From Sesamum alatum (lineage: Eukaryota > Streptophyta > Magnoliopsida > Lamiales > Pedaliaceae): DNA of 64,000 nt. The DNA is taken from positions 26,331,395 through 26,395,394 of the forward strand of contig JACGWO010000004.1 of NCBI GenBank assembly GCA_034509735.1. Direction: 5' to 3'. Below the pieces are notes generated by a model. The model worked only from the letters and a program-made list of their open reading frames with translations, made no database searches and was not told the DNA's origin. How positions within the stretch are numbered: the stretch's first letter is position 1; each line of letters opens with the position of its first letter. The translations under genes and the position numbers were made by a program. Positions 22,282-33,348 of the stretch are shown in pieces.

Positions 22282-23211
22282 CTGGCAAGTAGCTTTGGTT
22301 ATGGTATCAGCATCATAGCCAGGGAACTTCTCAGCAATCCCATCAGCAACACCCATCATCTCGCCCATGAACCCTTCATCATCTTTTCCAGTTCTTCTGT
22401 CTTTCTCGTGCTCCTCCAGCCACTCTTGTAGTAATCCATCCATCTCTTCGACCGTCTTCTAAAACGCCCTGCTTATTCCTCCAAACCAATCAAACGACCC
22501 TAAATATGGAAGCACATCAGGTACAGTAAGAACCCCCATCATTCTGAAGAATTCCGTCATCGTCTCACCCCATTTCTCATCTCTTCTCTTATTGTCTATG
22601 TCCCCTGTAACTTTTCTCACCATCAAGTTCAAGGTCAGATCCCCCGACAGTTTCCTCATCTCCAACTGCACCTTCCCGCTGGCGTTCTTGACACACGAAC
22701 TGTACAGGGATTTCATCAGTTTCCTGACCTCATTCTCGCATAAGTTTCCGAGCGTTTCAGTCTTGTGGTTGGATAGCAGCTTCTGCATGGAAATCTTGCG
22801 AAGTTCCCGCCAGTAAGGGCCGTGTTTACCCAGCCCGAACATGGCGAAATTGTAGCTCATGTGCTGAACTGCTATGGTTTTCGGACGGTCGCAGAAGATC
22901 ATATCGTTGGTCGTGAAGCATCCTTTTGCTATTTCCCAACTGCTCACGAGCAGCGCGCGGTGTACGCCTAAACGGATATTGAAAATCGGGCCGTATTCGT
23001 CTGCCATGTTTGACAGGATTATGTGAGGTAGCTCGGGCCCGGAAAGTAGAGGCAAGTGACCGATCAGAGGCCATCCTCCCGCTGCTTGTGGGGGTAATTT
23101 CTTCTTGAGAATTTCCCTTTTGCCGATGCGTGCTAGAGAGTAGAATGTAGTAATGAAAAGAATCACTACAGAAACCAAGGGAGTGAACCATAGAAAAATA
23201 TCAAATTCCAT
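22282..23211 (-). pseudogene. CYP82-like cytochrome P450 pseudogene, exon 1
   Basis: The ATG at 23211 opens MEFDIFLWF and a hydrophobic N-terminal anchor of about 25 residues. The proline-rich hinge (LPPQAAGGWPLIGHLPLL) and the C-helix WRELRK follow. The frame is open for 250 residues to a TAG at 22459-22461, where the family has lysine after GISRAF. It then continues in the same frame through LLQEWLEEHEKDRR to KATCQ and a CAG|GTAAAA donor at 22282. The order and exon-intron position fit the CYP82 family. CYP82 enzymes oxidise terpenoids, flavonoids or alkaloids in other plants; the substrate here is unknown. With the lesions in exon 2 the gene is a pseudogene, though its largely preserved reading frame suggests recent loss. 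A TTATAAG box lies about 70 bases upstream of the ATG. Confidence 0.9.
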
Positions 23212-24960
23212 GGATTGTAGCGCTGGTTTGATTAGGTATGTTCTGTGGTCCTGTGAGCATTGAGCAATGCAAACTCGACTTATAACAGAAAGAAATGAGG
23301 GAAATTCTAACTCAAATCGGATTTGGTTGGATTTGAACTTATTACATTACAAGTACAATACATCTATCGTGTAATTAGCGTATAGTTCATAAAAAATAAC
23401 CAATTACATATAACTGGTTTAGTTCGATCCCAACTATTTTTGGCCAAAAATTTTCCTAGAAGGGATTATGACAAGTGCATAAGCTAGTTTCGTCAACCAA
23501 CCTCTGTACCTGATGAGGCCGAACTGATTGTAGGAAGTGGAAAGCTAGTTACCGAACTCAACTTCCACGTAATTGATGTAACCTTCATAAATTTTTGTAC
23601 CTAGGCAAATTTGACGTCCGTGCAAAAATATTTAATTTAAATTTTTATAACTAAAACAAAATAAATATAATATTGAAATAAAGTAATTATTGTTGTAAAG
23701 ATTTCAAGAAGCCACTTATTTTGCATGAACAAAGATTAAGAGTAATGGCAAATTTCTTTTATAATCCATTAGCAGTTTCCGCACACAATTTTCGCGCGCA
23801 TACATTTCTTAAATATAAATTAAAATAAGTATAAATATAATTATAAACGCATATGCAACATGACGCGTATATGAAGAAAATATTTAAATATTAACTAATT
23901 GATAGCATATGCAAAGTACGAAAGAAAAGCATTGAAATGTACAATCATAATTGAAATTTCAATGATCTCTAAGCTTGTATGTTTTCCTCAACAATATCGT
24001 TATCCAATTTCAATCTTTTATTTTAAAAAATACATGTACAAAATAGAAACATACATCGAATAATGGCAGGCCTCTCTCCTACTTTTTAATCTGTAATGTC
24101 TCTTATTTTCTTTCATTTTACTTTCCCATTTCCCCATATATAAGGTCTAGAAAAGAAAATAGCAAAACTAATTCATATCAAATAGAATTCTTATAATGAT
24201 CCATCTTATTTAAAATCCAACAAAGTCATGTACATTACAAATAATGGATCGTAGAATATATAAGCTATTTCATTTCACCTCCAAATTTCAACAACTTATA
24301 AGAAAAAAATTAACCTAATCAACTGACTCCAGGAACCTTGTAACATATAACATTAGTTGATAATCTAAAATTCAACAAAATTTTAAAGTATGTATAATAT
24401 ATACGCACCTGATTCATAAGGAATGGAAAACAAATTTCGGACCAACAGCTACGTATCAGAATCTAACACACAACACAGAATTCAACAAATCTAAACTAAA
24501 ATATGAGTGAAATAATTCAATAAATATAAAAATACTCTTCTCTTCCAGCACAATTCTAATTTTTTTAGAATATCAATAGTAGAAAAAAAAAGTTACATAA
24601 TTCATTCCAAAATCCTAAAAGTTCCGCAAAATTTTGTGACTTAAGAATCTGCACCCACTTCCATTTCCTTCTAAACCCAATTGCCAGTTTTATTGCATTA
24701 GAGAGAGAGAGGATAGAGAGAGAGAGACGATGGGTTATGGAGGGAGTGGGGTTGAGTGGGGTGTTAAGTCTGGAGCCATGACTATTTTTGGTAGCTTAGA
24801 AATTTGGTATGAGAACTATTAAAATTTGTCAAATTTTCATTTTTGCCCTCTACAAACTAATAAATTCAGTTTGTAGGGAAAAGGGCTTGAATTCATTATT
24901 CAAAACCAAAGGGCAAATTCCGTAAAAATTAATAGATAACTGCCATTTTAGACACAAAAC
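23212..24960. other. P450 upstream region, no gene
   Basis: AT-rich DNA upstream of the P450. It has no ORF with family features. A GA-rich microsatellite (GAGAGA) lies at about 24702-24728. Confidence 0.5.
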
Positions 24961-25402
24961 AACCTTTCCTTTTATAAATAGTATAGATTAGCCGTCGACG
25001 CGGCATGCTGTTTCTGCGTGTATAAAATAAATAATTTTCACATTTTAAAATATATTATAAATAAGAGTAAAACATATAAACTAACACATCACATTAAAAG
25101 AAAAAAAACTAATTTATCAATTGAATAAAATAATTATTTTAAAAGAAAAGTTGAATAAAATAATTATTTTAAAAGAAAAGTTGAATAAAATAATTATTTT
25201 AATCAATTGAAGGTTATTTTTGGCATTACAAAAAAATTGATGCGGCGGTGTCATTAACCGCTATTTGTGCTTAAAAAAAGAGGTTTTGCTTATAATAGTA
25301 TAGATAGATAGATAGATACATTAGGATATTTTTGATAATTCTAAAATTTGGTGTTGCGCTGTAAGTAACCGTCATTTATTAGTGAAAACAGGGTTTGATT
25401 TA
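24961..25402 (-). mobile_element. Serial Helitron-like 5' ends
   Basis: On the minus strand Helitron-type heads TCTATACTATTTATAA and TCTATACTATTATAAG start at 24987 and 25304. A third (TCTATACTATTATATAAAT) starts at 35581 and continues across the Copia insertion into 25402. The sequences after each head are alike (AAACC or AAAGG, a T-run, then a GGTTA or AGTTA word). No matching 3' tail was found downstream on the minus strand, so these are heads of truncated or nested copies. Confidence 0.45.
25121..25200. repeat. 30-bp tandem repeat, nearly 3 copies
   Basis: Unit starts TTGAATAAAATAATTATTTT; copies begin at 25121, 25151 and 25181 and are almost identical. Confidence 0.9.
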
Positions 25403-27624
25403 TGAAGGACAAGCGGATCCGCCCGGGAGCGCGAGCGGAAGCGAGAAAGCGAGAAATCGTGCACAAATTTAAATATAATTTAAATATGCGAATTCCAAGG
25501 GTGTACCCTTGGGTGCTCAACCAGGCGTTCGATGTAGGATGTGTAAATATTGAAACATATATTTAAACACATAGGGCATAGATATATAAATAAAATCAAT
25601 CAAAGCGTAATAAACCGTTACCTTTGATTGTTTAGCGTATGCTCCCGGCTACTAGCGTTGTTCCTTATCCGGAATGCTCACGAAATCCAAACGTATGGAT
25701 TCTCCAAAGGTGATCCACACCACACCGGAAGAAACACACGTTCTTCTTGCTAGAAAAGAACGGGTTTAGGAAGGAATCGGTTTAAGAGAAGAACACTATG
25801 AATTAGTATTCTCTTAAACTTACTTTGTTCTTCTTCTTGATTCAAAATCAAGTGAAGAACACAAGTGTAAGAGAGGGAGAGAGCACGAAAATTGAGAGGA
25901 GAGGATTTTTGTCTTCTCCTTTTCCTAGAAAAAGATGAATAATGAATCACTTATGCTTGGTGTTGTATATTCTAATATATATACATAATTAATGTGATTA
26001 TTGGAATGTGTCTAGGTTCATCCAAGGATGTCTAGATTCATTCCAATCAATCACCATCAATTCTTCAATCAAGCTTACCAAAATTTATGGTATGATCAAA
26101 TCATACCAAAAAGGAAGAGCTTGATTGGAGTTGATTTGTCTCTTTCCAAAAGAGATAAGTCAACATACCACCTAGCATGAAACATGGCTGATTTTGCTTC
26201 CTCCAAGGGAGCGTGTCGGCCATGTTTAATTAAGGAAAGAAGTCCAACTTCTTCCCATTCCAAAATAAGAATTATTTCTCCTCTCGGGTATAATTTAACG
26301 GACCGGGTTTTATCATAATCCAATTACGACGAACCCAATATTAAATCCAATTTAATGTCCACTTAAATTATTCCCGTTGATCTTTTAATCCAATTAAAAG
26401 ATCCAATGTCTCAACATCTCAACTTTCCATATTTAATCGAAAATCCAATTTACCGATTCAATGAAAGCCCGATACAATATCGGCCCGTCCATCCAATGGA
26501 CTTTCCCTTAAGTAATCCAATTACTTATTTTATCTTTCGAGATTGACTTCAAGTCGATCTCTCAACCTCCTCGGTGATTTGTGTGTGACCCTTTAGGTTC
26601 ACCCTCAGCTAGACTTGGGCCCGTGTCCCACAAGGGCCCGTTACCATGAGTGGCCGTCTAGCAACGGTCCATGGCACTAGAGACTAGGTGAATTGGCGTG
26701 AACATTTAGGCGCCGATTCCGTACGGGTACGATCCTTCCGTCTACCGTCTCCCGACCTTAGTCTAGGGTATGGAATTGGGCGTCGGTTCCCATCCTTGAC
26801 TAGGCATCTATGCTTAATACTCGAGACCACGTATGCTTCATTGCGTCGACACAGGAAAACATTCCCTGTTCGACCAACCACTGTGGCCACAGCTTTAAAC
26901 AGCATGAACGTGTCTCCGAGTGCATAGGAGATACCTCTGTCACATACTGACAGGGGACGGATCCTCTTCTTGGAATCCACCGTCCTCGCTACACATTCCG
27001 ACTGCACTGGACAAGGCTTATAATAATCATCTTACAGAATGATTACCTCTCGCCAGATCCAAGATACAGCCGTCCTCTGCACACGACTGCCATGATTCCT
27101 CGAGTTTGAGGATTACTCCCGTACTATCGGAATCGGGAAAAACCAATCATACCGACCAAGCCTCCAAGGCTTCCATATGATGATCCCCGCGATTCAGTCC
27201 AGTCGGCTCGACCCCAGTCGACCAACCCATCAAGATCGTGTAGGCGTCCCACGCCTGTCGCCGATGAAACACGACACTCATCCAATGAACACGACTCTTG
27301 ACGCAAGTCTCAATAGGACTCTCGATGCCCTGTCTCGAGGTCCTCGACTTGGAACGTTTCAGACCCAACTCTTAATCAGTTGGTTTCATGACCACCATCC
27401 AATGCGTGGCCCAACTGCACGAGTTGTTATCCATGGTCTGTGGGCTTTGTTGCGATATAAGTAAAACACCGTTTTAACAAATGTAAGATGAGCGCAACAA
27501 AGAAGGTACCATTGGTGACGAATACTCATCTTATTCATCACATAATAATATTACATTTACATCAAGTTGTCAAATAGGTTACAAATCGCCAAACCTATTG
27601 GCTTTCTGGTCACCTATTCTAACA
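25403..27624 (-). repeat. Copia 3' LTR
   Basis: Very similar throughout to 33349-35562 and 48791-51018. It keeps about 16 bases (near 26115-26135, GCTTGATTGGAGTTG) that the other LTR of this element lacks. Frames inside it, such as the 107-codon frame at 26684-27007, recur in all copies but resemble no known protein. Confidence 0.95.
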
Positions 27625-27635
27625 ATCTCCCACTT
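27625..27635 (-). other. Copia polypurine tract
   Basis: On the minus strand CAAGTGGGAGA directly precedes the 3' LTR start TGTTAG. This is the usual plant Copia plus-strand primer site. Confidence 0.85.
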
Positions 27636-27725
27636 GACCTAAAGCCAATCACCCATTGGCCTCAAACCTCTTATTCAGATGGTGAGTATGGGCAACTTGC
27701 GACATGGGCTCAGCAAGTGGATCTG

Positions 27726-30700
27726 CTATGTTTTCTGCGGAGCTGACTCGGTCCAACCGAACGTCACTCGTGCTATACATCTTTCTAAGCAGATGGTAGC
27801 GTCTAAGAATATGCTTGGATCGTGATGAGATCTCGGTTCCTTTGCTAGCGCTATCGCCCCGTTGTTATCATAAAAGATAATTACAGGCTTAGTAATGCTA
27901 GGTACTACATCCAACCCTTGGATGTAGCTCATCAACCAAACCACTCCTTAGCAGCTTCCAAAGCCGCTATGTATTCAAAACTCTATGGTGGAGTCCGCCG
28001 TGGTAGCCATCTTGGAACTCTTCCAAGTAACCACGCCACCATTTAGTCTAAATACAAAACCAGATTGAGACTTGGCATCATCGTCATCCGACTGGAAGCC
28101 AGCGTCGCTATAGCCTTCCAGTATCAACTCTCCACCGCCATAGATCAAGAACATGTCCTTAGTCCTTTTTTCAGGTACTTCAGGATAGTCTTGACTGCAC
28201 TCCAGTGTGCCTCCCCAGTACACGACTGATATCGACTTGTTACGCTTAAAGCGAAAGCCATATCAGGTCTAGTGCACTGAACAACATACTGTATGCTGCC
28301 TACGGCTGAAGCATAGGGGATGTCCAACATCCGTTTAAGCTCCTCATCAGTCTTAGGAGACTGCTTCTTGGATAACTTACGAGGACTGGGCCATTCCTAA
28401 CATCCTTCTAGATCTATCCCTGTAGATCTTGATGCTAAGGATGTAGGATGCCTCGCCCATATCCTTCATGGAGAATTGCGTTGACAACTAAGCTTTAGTG
28501 GTACCCAACATCTTAGCATCATTCCCAATGAGTAAGATGTCATCCACGTAAAGCACCAGAAACGCAACTGAGCTCCCACTGATCTTCTTGTATACACAAG
28601 GATCGGACTCGTTCTTGATGAAATCATATCCCCGTATGACTTCATCAAAATGTATGTTCCAACTTCGGGAAGCTTGTTTGAGGCCATAGATGGACCTTTG
28701 GAGACGGCAGACCTTCTGCTCTTCTCCAACAGTTGTGAAACCTTCCGGCTGATCCATATAGATCTCTTTCTCTACGAAATCATTGAGGAAGGCCGTTTTC
28801 ACGTCCATCTGCCATATTTCATAGTCATACCATGCTGCTATGACAAGTAGTATCCGAATGGACTTGGCCATTGCTACGGGCGAGTAGGTTTCCTCAAAAT
28901 CGACCCCGGGTCGTTGAGTATAACCTTTCGCCACAAGCCTGGCTTTGAAGGTTGTAACCTACCCGTCAGCTCCAAGCTTACGTTTGTAGACCCATTTACA
29001 CCCTACGAGTTTAACCCCTTTGGGTGGATCTACTAGGGTCCAAACCTTGTTTGTACCCATCGAGTCCATCTCGGATTTCATGGCCTCAAGCCACTTGTCC
29101 GAATCGATGTCCGACATCGCTTCTCCGTATATCTTTGGATCATTATCCAACTGACTGGTCAGGGCCAGAAATCCATACCTATCAGGTGCATGGGATACTC
29201 TGGCCGACCTACGGAGGACTGGAACAATATCAGTGGGAACCACTAGCTCAGATGTCACTGCCGCCTCATGGGGTACCTCACTTGATTCCTCAAGGAGTAC
29301 CTCAACGCGTCGACTATCCGATGGAAAACCTTTTTCCAAGAACACTGCATTTCGCGAGACAAAAAGCTTTTGCTCGGAGGGATCATAGAAATAATACCCC
29401 GCAGTTTCTTTCGGATAGCCGATGAACCTGCATAAACTAGACCTTGAGTCCAGTTTATCTCCCACTAATCTCTTGACATATGCGGGGCAACCCCACACTT
29501 TCAAGTATTTGTAGGAGGCAGGCTTGCCATGCCATATCTCATATGGCGTCTGGGATACCTTTTTAGATGGCGCCAAGTTCAAAACTTTGGCCGTCGTCTC
29601 AAGAGCGTATCCCCAGAAGGAAAGGGGTAGTTCGGTAAAACTCATCATGGATCGGACCATGTCCAACAAGGTCCGATTCCTCCTTTCAGACACACCATTA
29701 AGCTGCGGTGTTCCAGGAGGCGTCCACTGAGAGAGAATCCCATTCTCTTTTAGATAATCAGTAAACTCACCACTCAAATACTCTCCACCTCGGTTCGACC
29801 GAAGGGCTTTGATCTTTCGACCGGTTTGGTTCTCTACTTCAAGTCTGTATTCCTTAAACCTTCCAAAGGCTTCAGACTTGTACCTCATCAGGTAAACATA
29901 ACCATACCGTGAGTGATCATCGGTAAAGGTTATGAAGTACGAGTACCCACCTCTAGCCTGAGTTATTAGTGGACCACAGACATCTGTATGGATCAAATCC
30001 AACAGACCACTGGCTAGCGTACTTTGTCCAACAAAGGGTTTCTTGGTCATCTTTCCCTTTAGACAGATTCGCAGGTCGGTAGGTTGTCCAAATCGTCTAT
30101 TTCTAGACTCTTTGAGTCCACCAACCTTCTTATCCTATCTTTAGAGATATGACCTAACCTCGCATGCCATACCTGTGCGTTATTATGATCATCACGTTTT
30201 CGTTTGTGTTCTGTAGTCATAATCCAATTAGACTGTTGAAGTATGTACAAACCGTTGACCAATGTACCAAGCAGATGAGAAATACCATCTTTGATAATGA
30301 AAAAACCGTTTTTATTGATGGTAAATTCATATCCCTCCTTATCAAGGACCGGGATGGAAACAATGTTTTTAATCATGCTAGGTACATAGAAACAGTCGTT
30401 CAGTACAATCCTAACATGACTACTAATGGCTAACTCTAGTGATCCTACGGCCTTCGCAGCAACGGCCTTGCCATCGCCTAGCCTCAGGATCATCTCATCC
30501 TTGGTTAGCCTTCTGCTTCTTTGCAGTGCCTGCAGATCATTGCAGATGTGAGCACCACACCCGGTATCCAATACCCATGAAGCAGAATTAGTAATCATAT
30601 TAACTTCAACCACAAACACACCTGGGTTGGAGAGGAGTTGTGGGCACTCCTTCTTCCAATGCCCTTTCCCTTGGCAATGCATGCAGACATCATTTGCCTT

Positions 30701-31483
30701 GGACCGCTGAGAACCACGGGCCTTCCCTTTCCCTTTGCTCGGTCCAACCGGAGCAACAGGGACGCCCGGAGCGTGAGCAGGGGCCACAACCGTCTTCCCT
30801 TTGCCCTTCTTCCTCTTCCAGCGTCCGGTCCTCTTGCCATTCGCCTTGGAGGTCGAAGCCTCTCCTATCAATACCGCCGGCGCCGACTTGTGGGTCGTTG
30901 CCTCGTATTGGACCAGCATGTTGATCAACTCATGAATAGACTTCTCAAGTCCGTTCATGTTGTAGTTTACAACAAACGGGTCATAGGATAGAGGAAGCGA
31001 CTGGAGGATCACGTCAATGTACGTGTCATTGTTAAGCCCAGCTTTAAGGTCCTCGAGTTTCTCCACTAGGGAGAGCATCTTGACCCCATGACTCTATACA
31101 GACGCTCCTTCAGCGAGCTTGGTCCCAAAGAATGCTTTTGTGGCGGCATATCTAATATGCCTATCCGGAACCGCATAAACCTCGTTCATGCGGAGCATTA
31201 TGGCGGAGACGTTGTCCAGCCTCTCATACTGCTTCTGGATGTCGTTAGACATCGAAGCCAGTATGATACTACGTACTTTCCGGTTGTCCTCATGTCATTT
31301 CTCGAACGTCAAACGTTCTTCAGGCGTGGATTCCTCCGGTAAGTCGCTCGGTGGCGGCTCGTCCAAGACGTAGCCTTGGTTCTCGAAACCGAGGACAATC
31401 CTCAGGTTTCTCAGCCAGTCCGAGTAGTTCGTTCCGTTGAATTTGTTAGTCTCAAGAATCATGGTTAACGGGTTCTTAGACAT
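27726..31483 (-). pseudogene. Copia gag-pol polyprotein, broken
   Basis: The ATG at 31483 starts MSKNPLTMILETNKFNG, the UBN2-type gag. Then come a CCHC knuckle (CMHCQGKGHWKKEC), the protease motif VLDTGCGAH, the pre-integrase HARLGH box and the integrase core (HTDVCGP, then NGVSERRNRTLL). Reverse transcriptase (MDVKTAFLN, LVLYVDDILL) and RNase H (GYSDAGFQSDDDDAKSQSG) follow. In-frame stops lie near 31295, 31095, 28959 and 28488. A one-base frameshift lies near 30055, and further shifts follow between 28480 and 28230. The integrase residue 35 positions before the catalytic glutamate, aspartate in the family (LRSDRGGEY), is asparagine here. The element should depend on others for movement. Confidence 0.93.
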
Positions 31484-33328
31484 ATCTACATTAATGAAAA
31501 TGTAAAGCAGAAATTAGCAGATGATGGTAATATTATTGTTCAAGTTGAAGACTTGGCCTTTTAGTCTTTAACCCTCCCACTATTTATACGAAAGTCCGCC
31601 ACTCTCAAGTGGAGTTTCGGGAAACCATTTCCTAGTGGGCTTGGGATCCACAAGCGTAATCTCCATGCCCCGCATTTACGACTCACATGAAGAAGACCTT
31701 GTGGGAGATATCCAATATCATTCTCATCCAATGAGATTCCCAAGATATTTTGCCTCACCTATTCACATGGTCCCGAGGACTCCAAGCGAACCATGTTACT
31801 CAGTGTTGGGCCCGATCCATCAACCATATCATGCCTCAAACTGTCGCCCCCCACGACTCGTGAGACAGGGAAACAACGAGCGCAGTCTTTTTGTTCATAA
31901 CAATAGTGCAGCTTTCCCCTAGTCCAAGTGTGCCACGACTCGTGAGACCACACTTGGGTAGTGGAAGCTTCCTCACCACATTGCTGTGGATGGAAGGCTT
32001 GGACAGACCAAAATACCATTTTGATTCAAGTCCGTTCTGGGCCTAATATTTAATTTGGTCCAACCAAATGAGAGTTTGTGTATGACCGAGACCTCATCAC
32101 ATTATTGTATTTTAGCATGCATAAATATCCAATATTTAAAGCGATAAATAAATACGCCGCATGCAGAAAACATAGCATACCCCTGTTAGGATGATCACAA
32201 AGCCTAACCTATGCGACCCACTGAGCCCGCAGTGAGTCTATGGTCTGTCTAGGGTGGTCCTAAATTATTACAATAATAATAAACCCATTGTCATTCCAAT
32301 AGGCCTTGAAGTGCTTCTTGTTTCACGCCTTGATGCTCTTGGGGTCTCCGACTCCAATTGCTTGTTAAAAGTAAAACCTCACCAATCCTATCTACTCTCA
32401 TTACAACTGAAAGTAATACATTGGTAATAAAGAAAACAAGCCTTAACATCATGAGGCTGATAATACGGGAGATGATAGTCCCAAAAACAAGAGGCACGCA
32501 GGCCCCACCCAACAGAAAATAAATGATCATACAATCATCCATACATAAGGTCTAGGGCTCTTGTGATCATCCCATGTTGATTCCATCAACACACATAACA
32601 TAATTATTCCAAATAATCATGCATAAATTCCAATGGATATTCCAAATACCCAAGTGATGTCCAACATCACAAAAGCATAAATATACAAATAATATGCAAA
32701 ATTCAAGTTTTAAATTTAATGGACATTTTAAACAATGCATCCAATGCATGTATTAATCCCAAATTAATTAAGAAAATTTAATTCAAGGAATAATCCAATT
32801 ATCCCAAAATCAAAAATGCAAATTAACATATTTTCAGAATATTATGCAGAAGATACAGAAAATCGAATTTTCCGAAAAAAAGTCGAAAAACGGCACAAAA
32901 CGGCCCAGCCGTTGTGTTGGCCGGCCGCCGCGCGCTAAGGGCAGCGCGCGCGCGCGCAGGCAGCAAGCCTGCGCGCCCTGAGCGCACGCACAGGGCGCGC
33001 GCTCTGTGCCGCGCGCTGGCAGCGGCCGGCTGCGCACAGCGCGCGCGCGCAGGCGCCCGCCTGCGCGCGGCCGCTGCCGACCGATCCCAAATTTTTTTTT
33101 TTTTTTGTTTTTTCAAAACTATTTCAACACAATAACATTAATATTATTCTGAAAATAAGCATGCAATTTTAGATCCAATCTAACAAAATTAAGCATGCCA
33201 AAAGTCCATTAAATCCAAACAATTGAATCATCATATTATTCATATATTTATGTAATCTAACATGCCAATAAAGCCATTTAAAAGCACGTAGATCATGCCA
33301 AACACATAGATCTATGCCCCTTACATCG
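31484..33328 (-). other. Copia leader between PBS and gag
   Basis: About 1.85 kb of untranslated leader, long for a Copia element. Mostly AT-rich with scattered short frames that resemble nothing. It contains the GC-rich block at 32895-33088. Confidence 0.6.
32895..33088. other. Very GC-rich structured block in Copia leader
   Basis: About 190 bases made largely of GCGCGC, GCCTGCGCGC, GGCCGGC and CAGGCGCCCGCCTG-like palindromic words, followed by a T-run. It is flanked by AT-rich leader. Its base composition is unlike anything else in the window. The potential for RNA folding is obvious by eye; a role in packaging or translation is only a guess. Confidence 0.6.
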
Positions 33329-33346
33329 AACCGGGCTCTGATACCA
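33329..33346 (-). other. Copia primer binding site
   Basis: On the minus strand TGGTATCAGAGCCCGG begins two bases after the 5' LTR. It complements the 3' end of initiator tRNA-Met, the standard Copia primer. Confidence 0.9.
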
Positions 33347-33348
33347 CT

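Noticed and set aside
26688..27464. Plus-strand frames of 79 and 95 codons in the Copia LTRs
   Set aside because: They run antisense to the element, are shared by copies only through LTR identity, and have no recognisable motifs.
32823..33135. Alanine/arginine-rich frames on both strands of the GC block
   Set aside because: Low-complexity GCGCGC DNA is open in most frames; not evidence of a gene.
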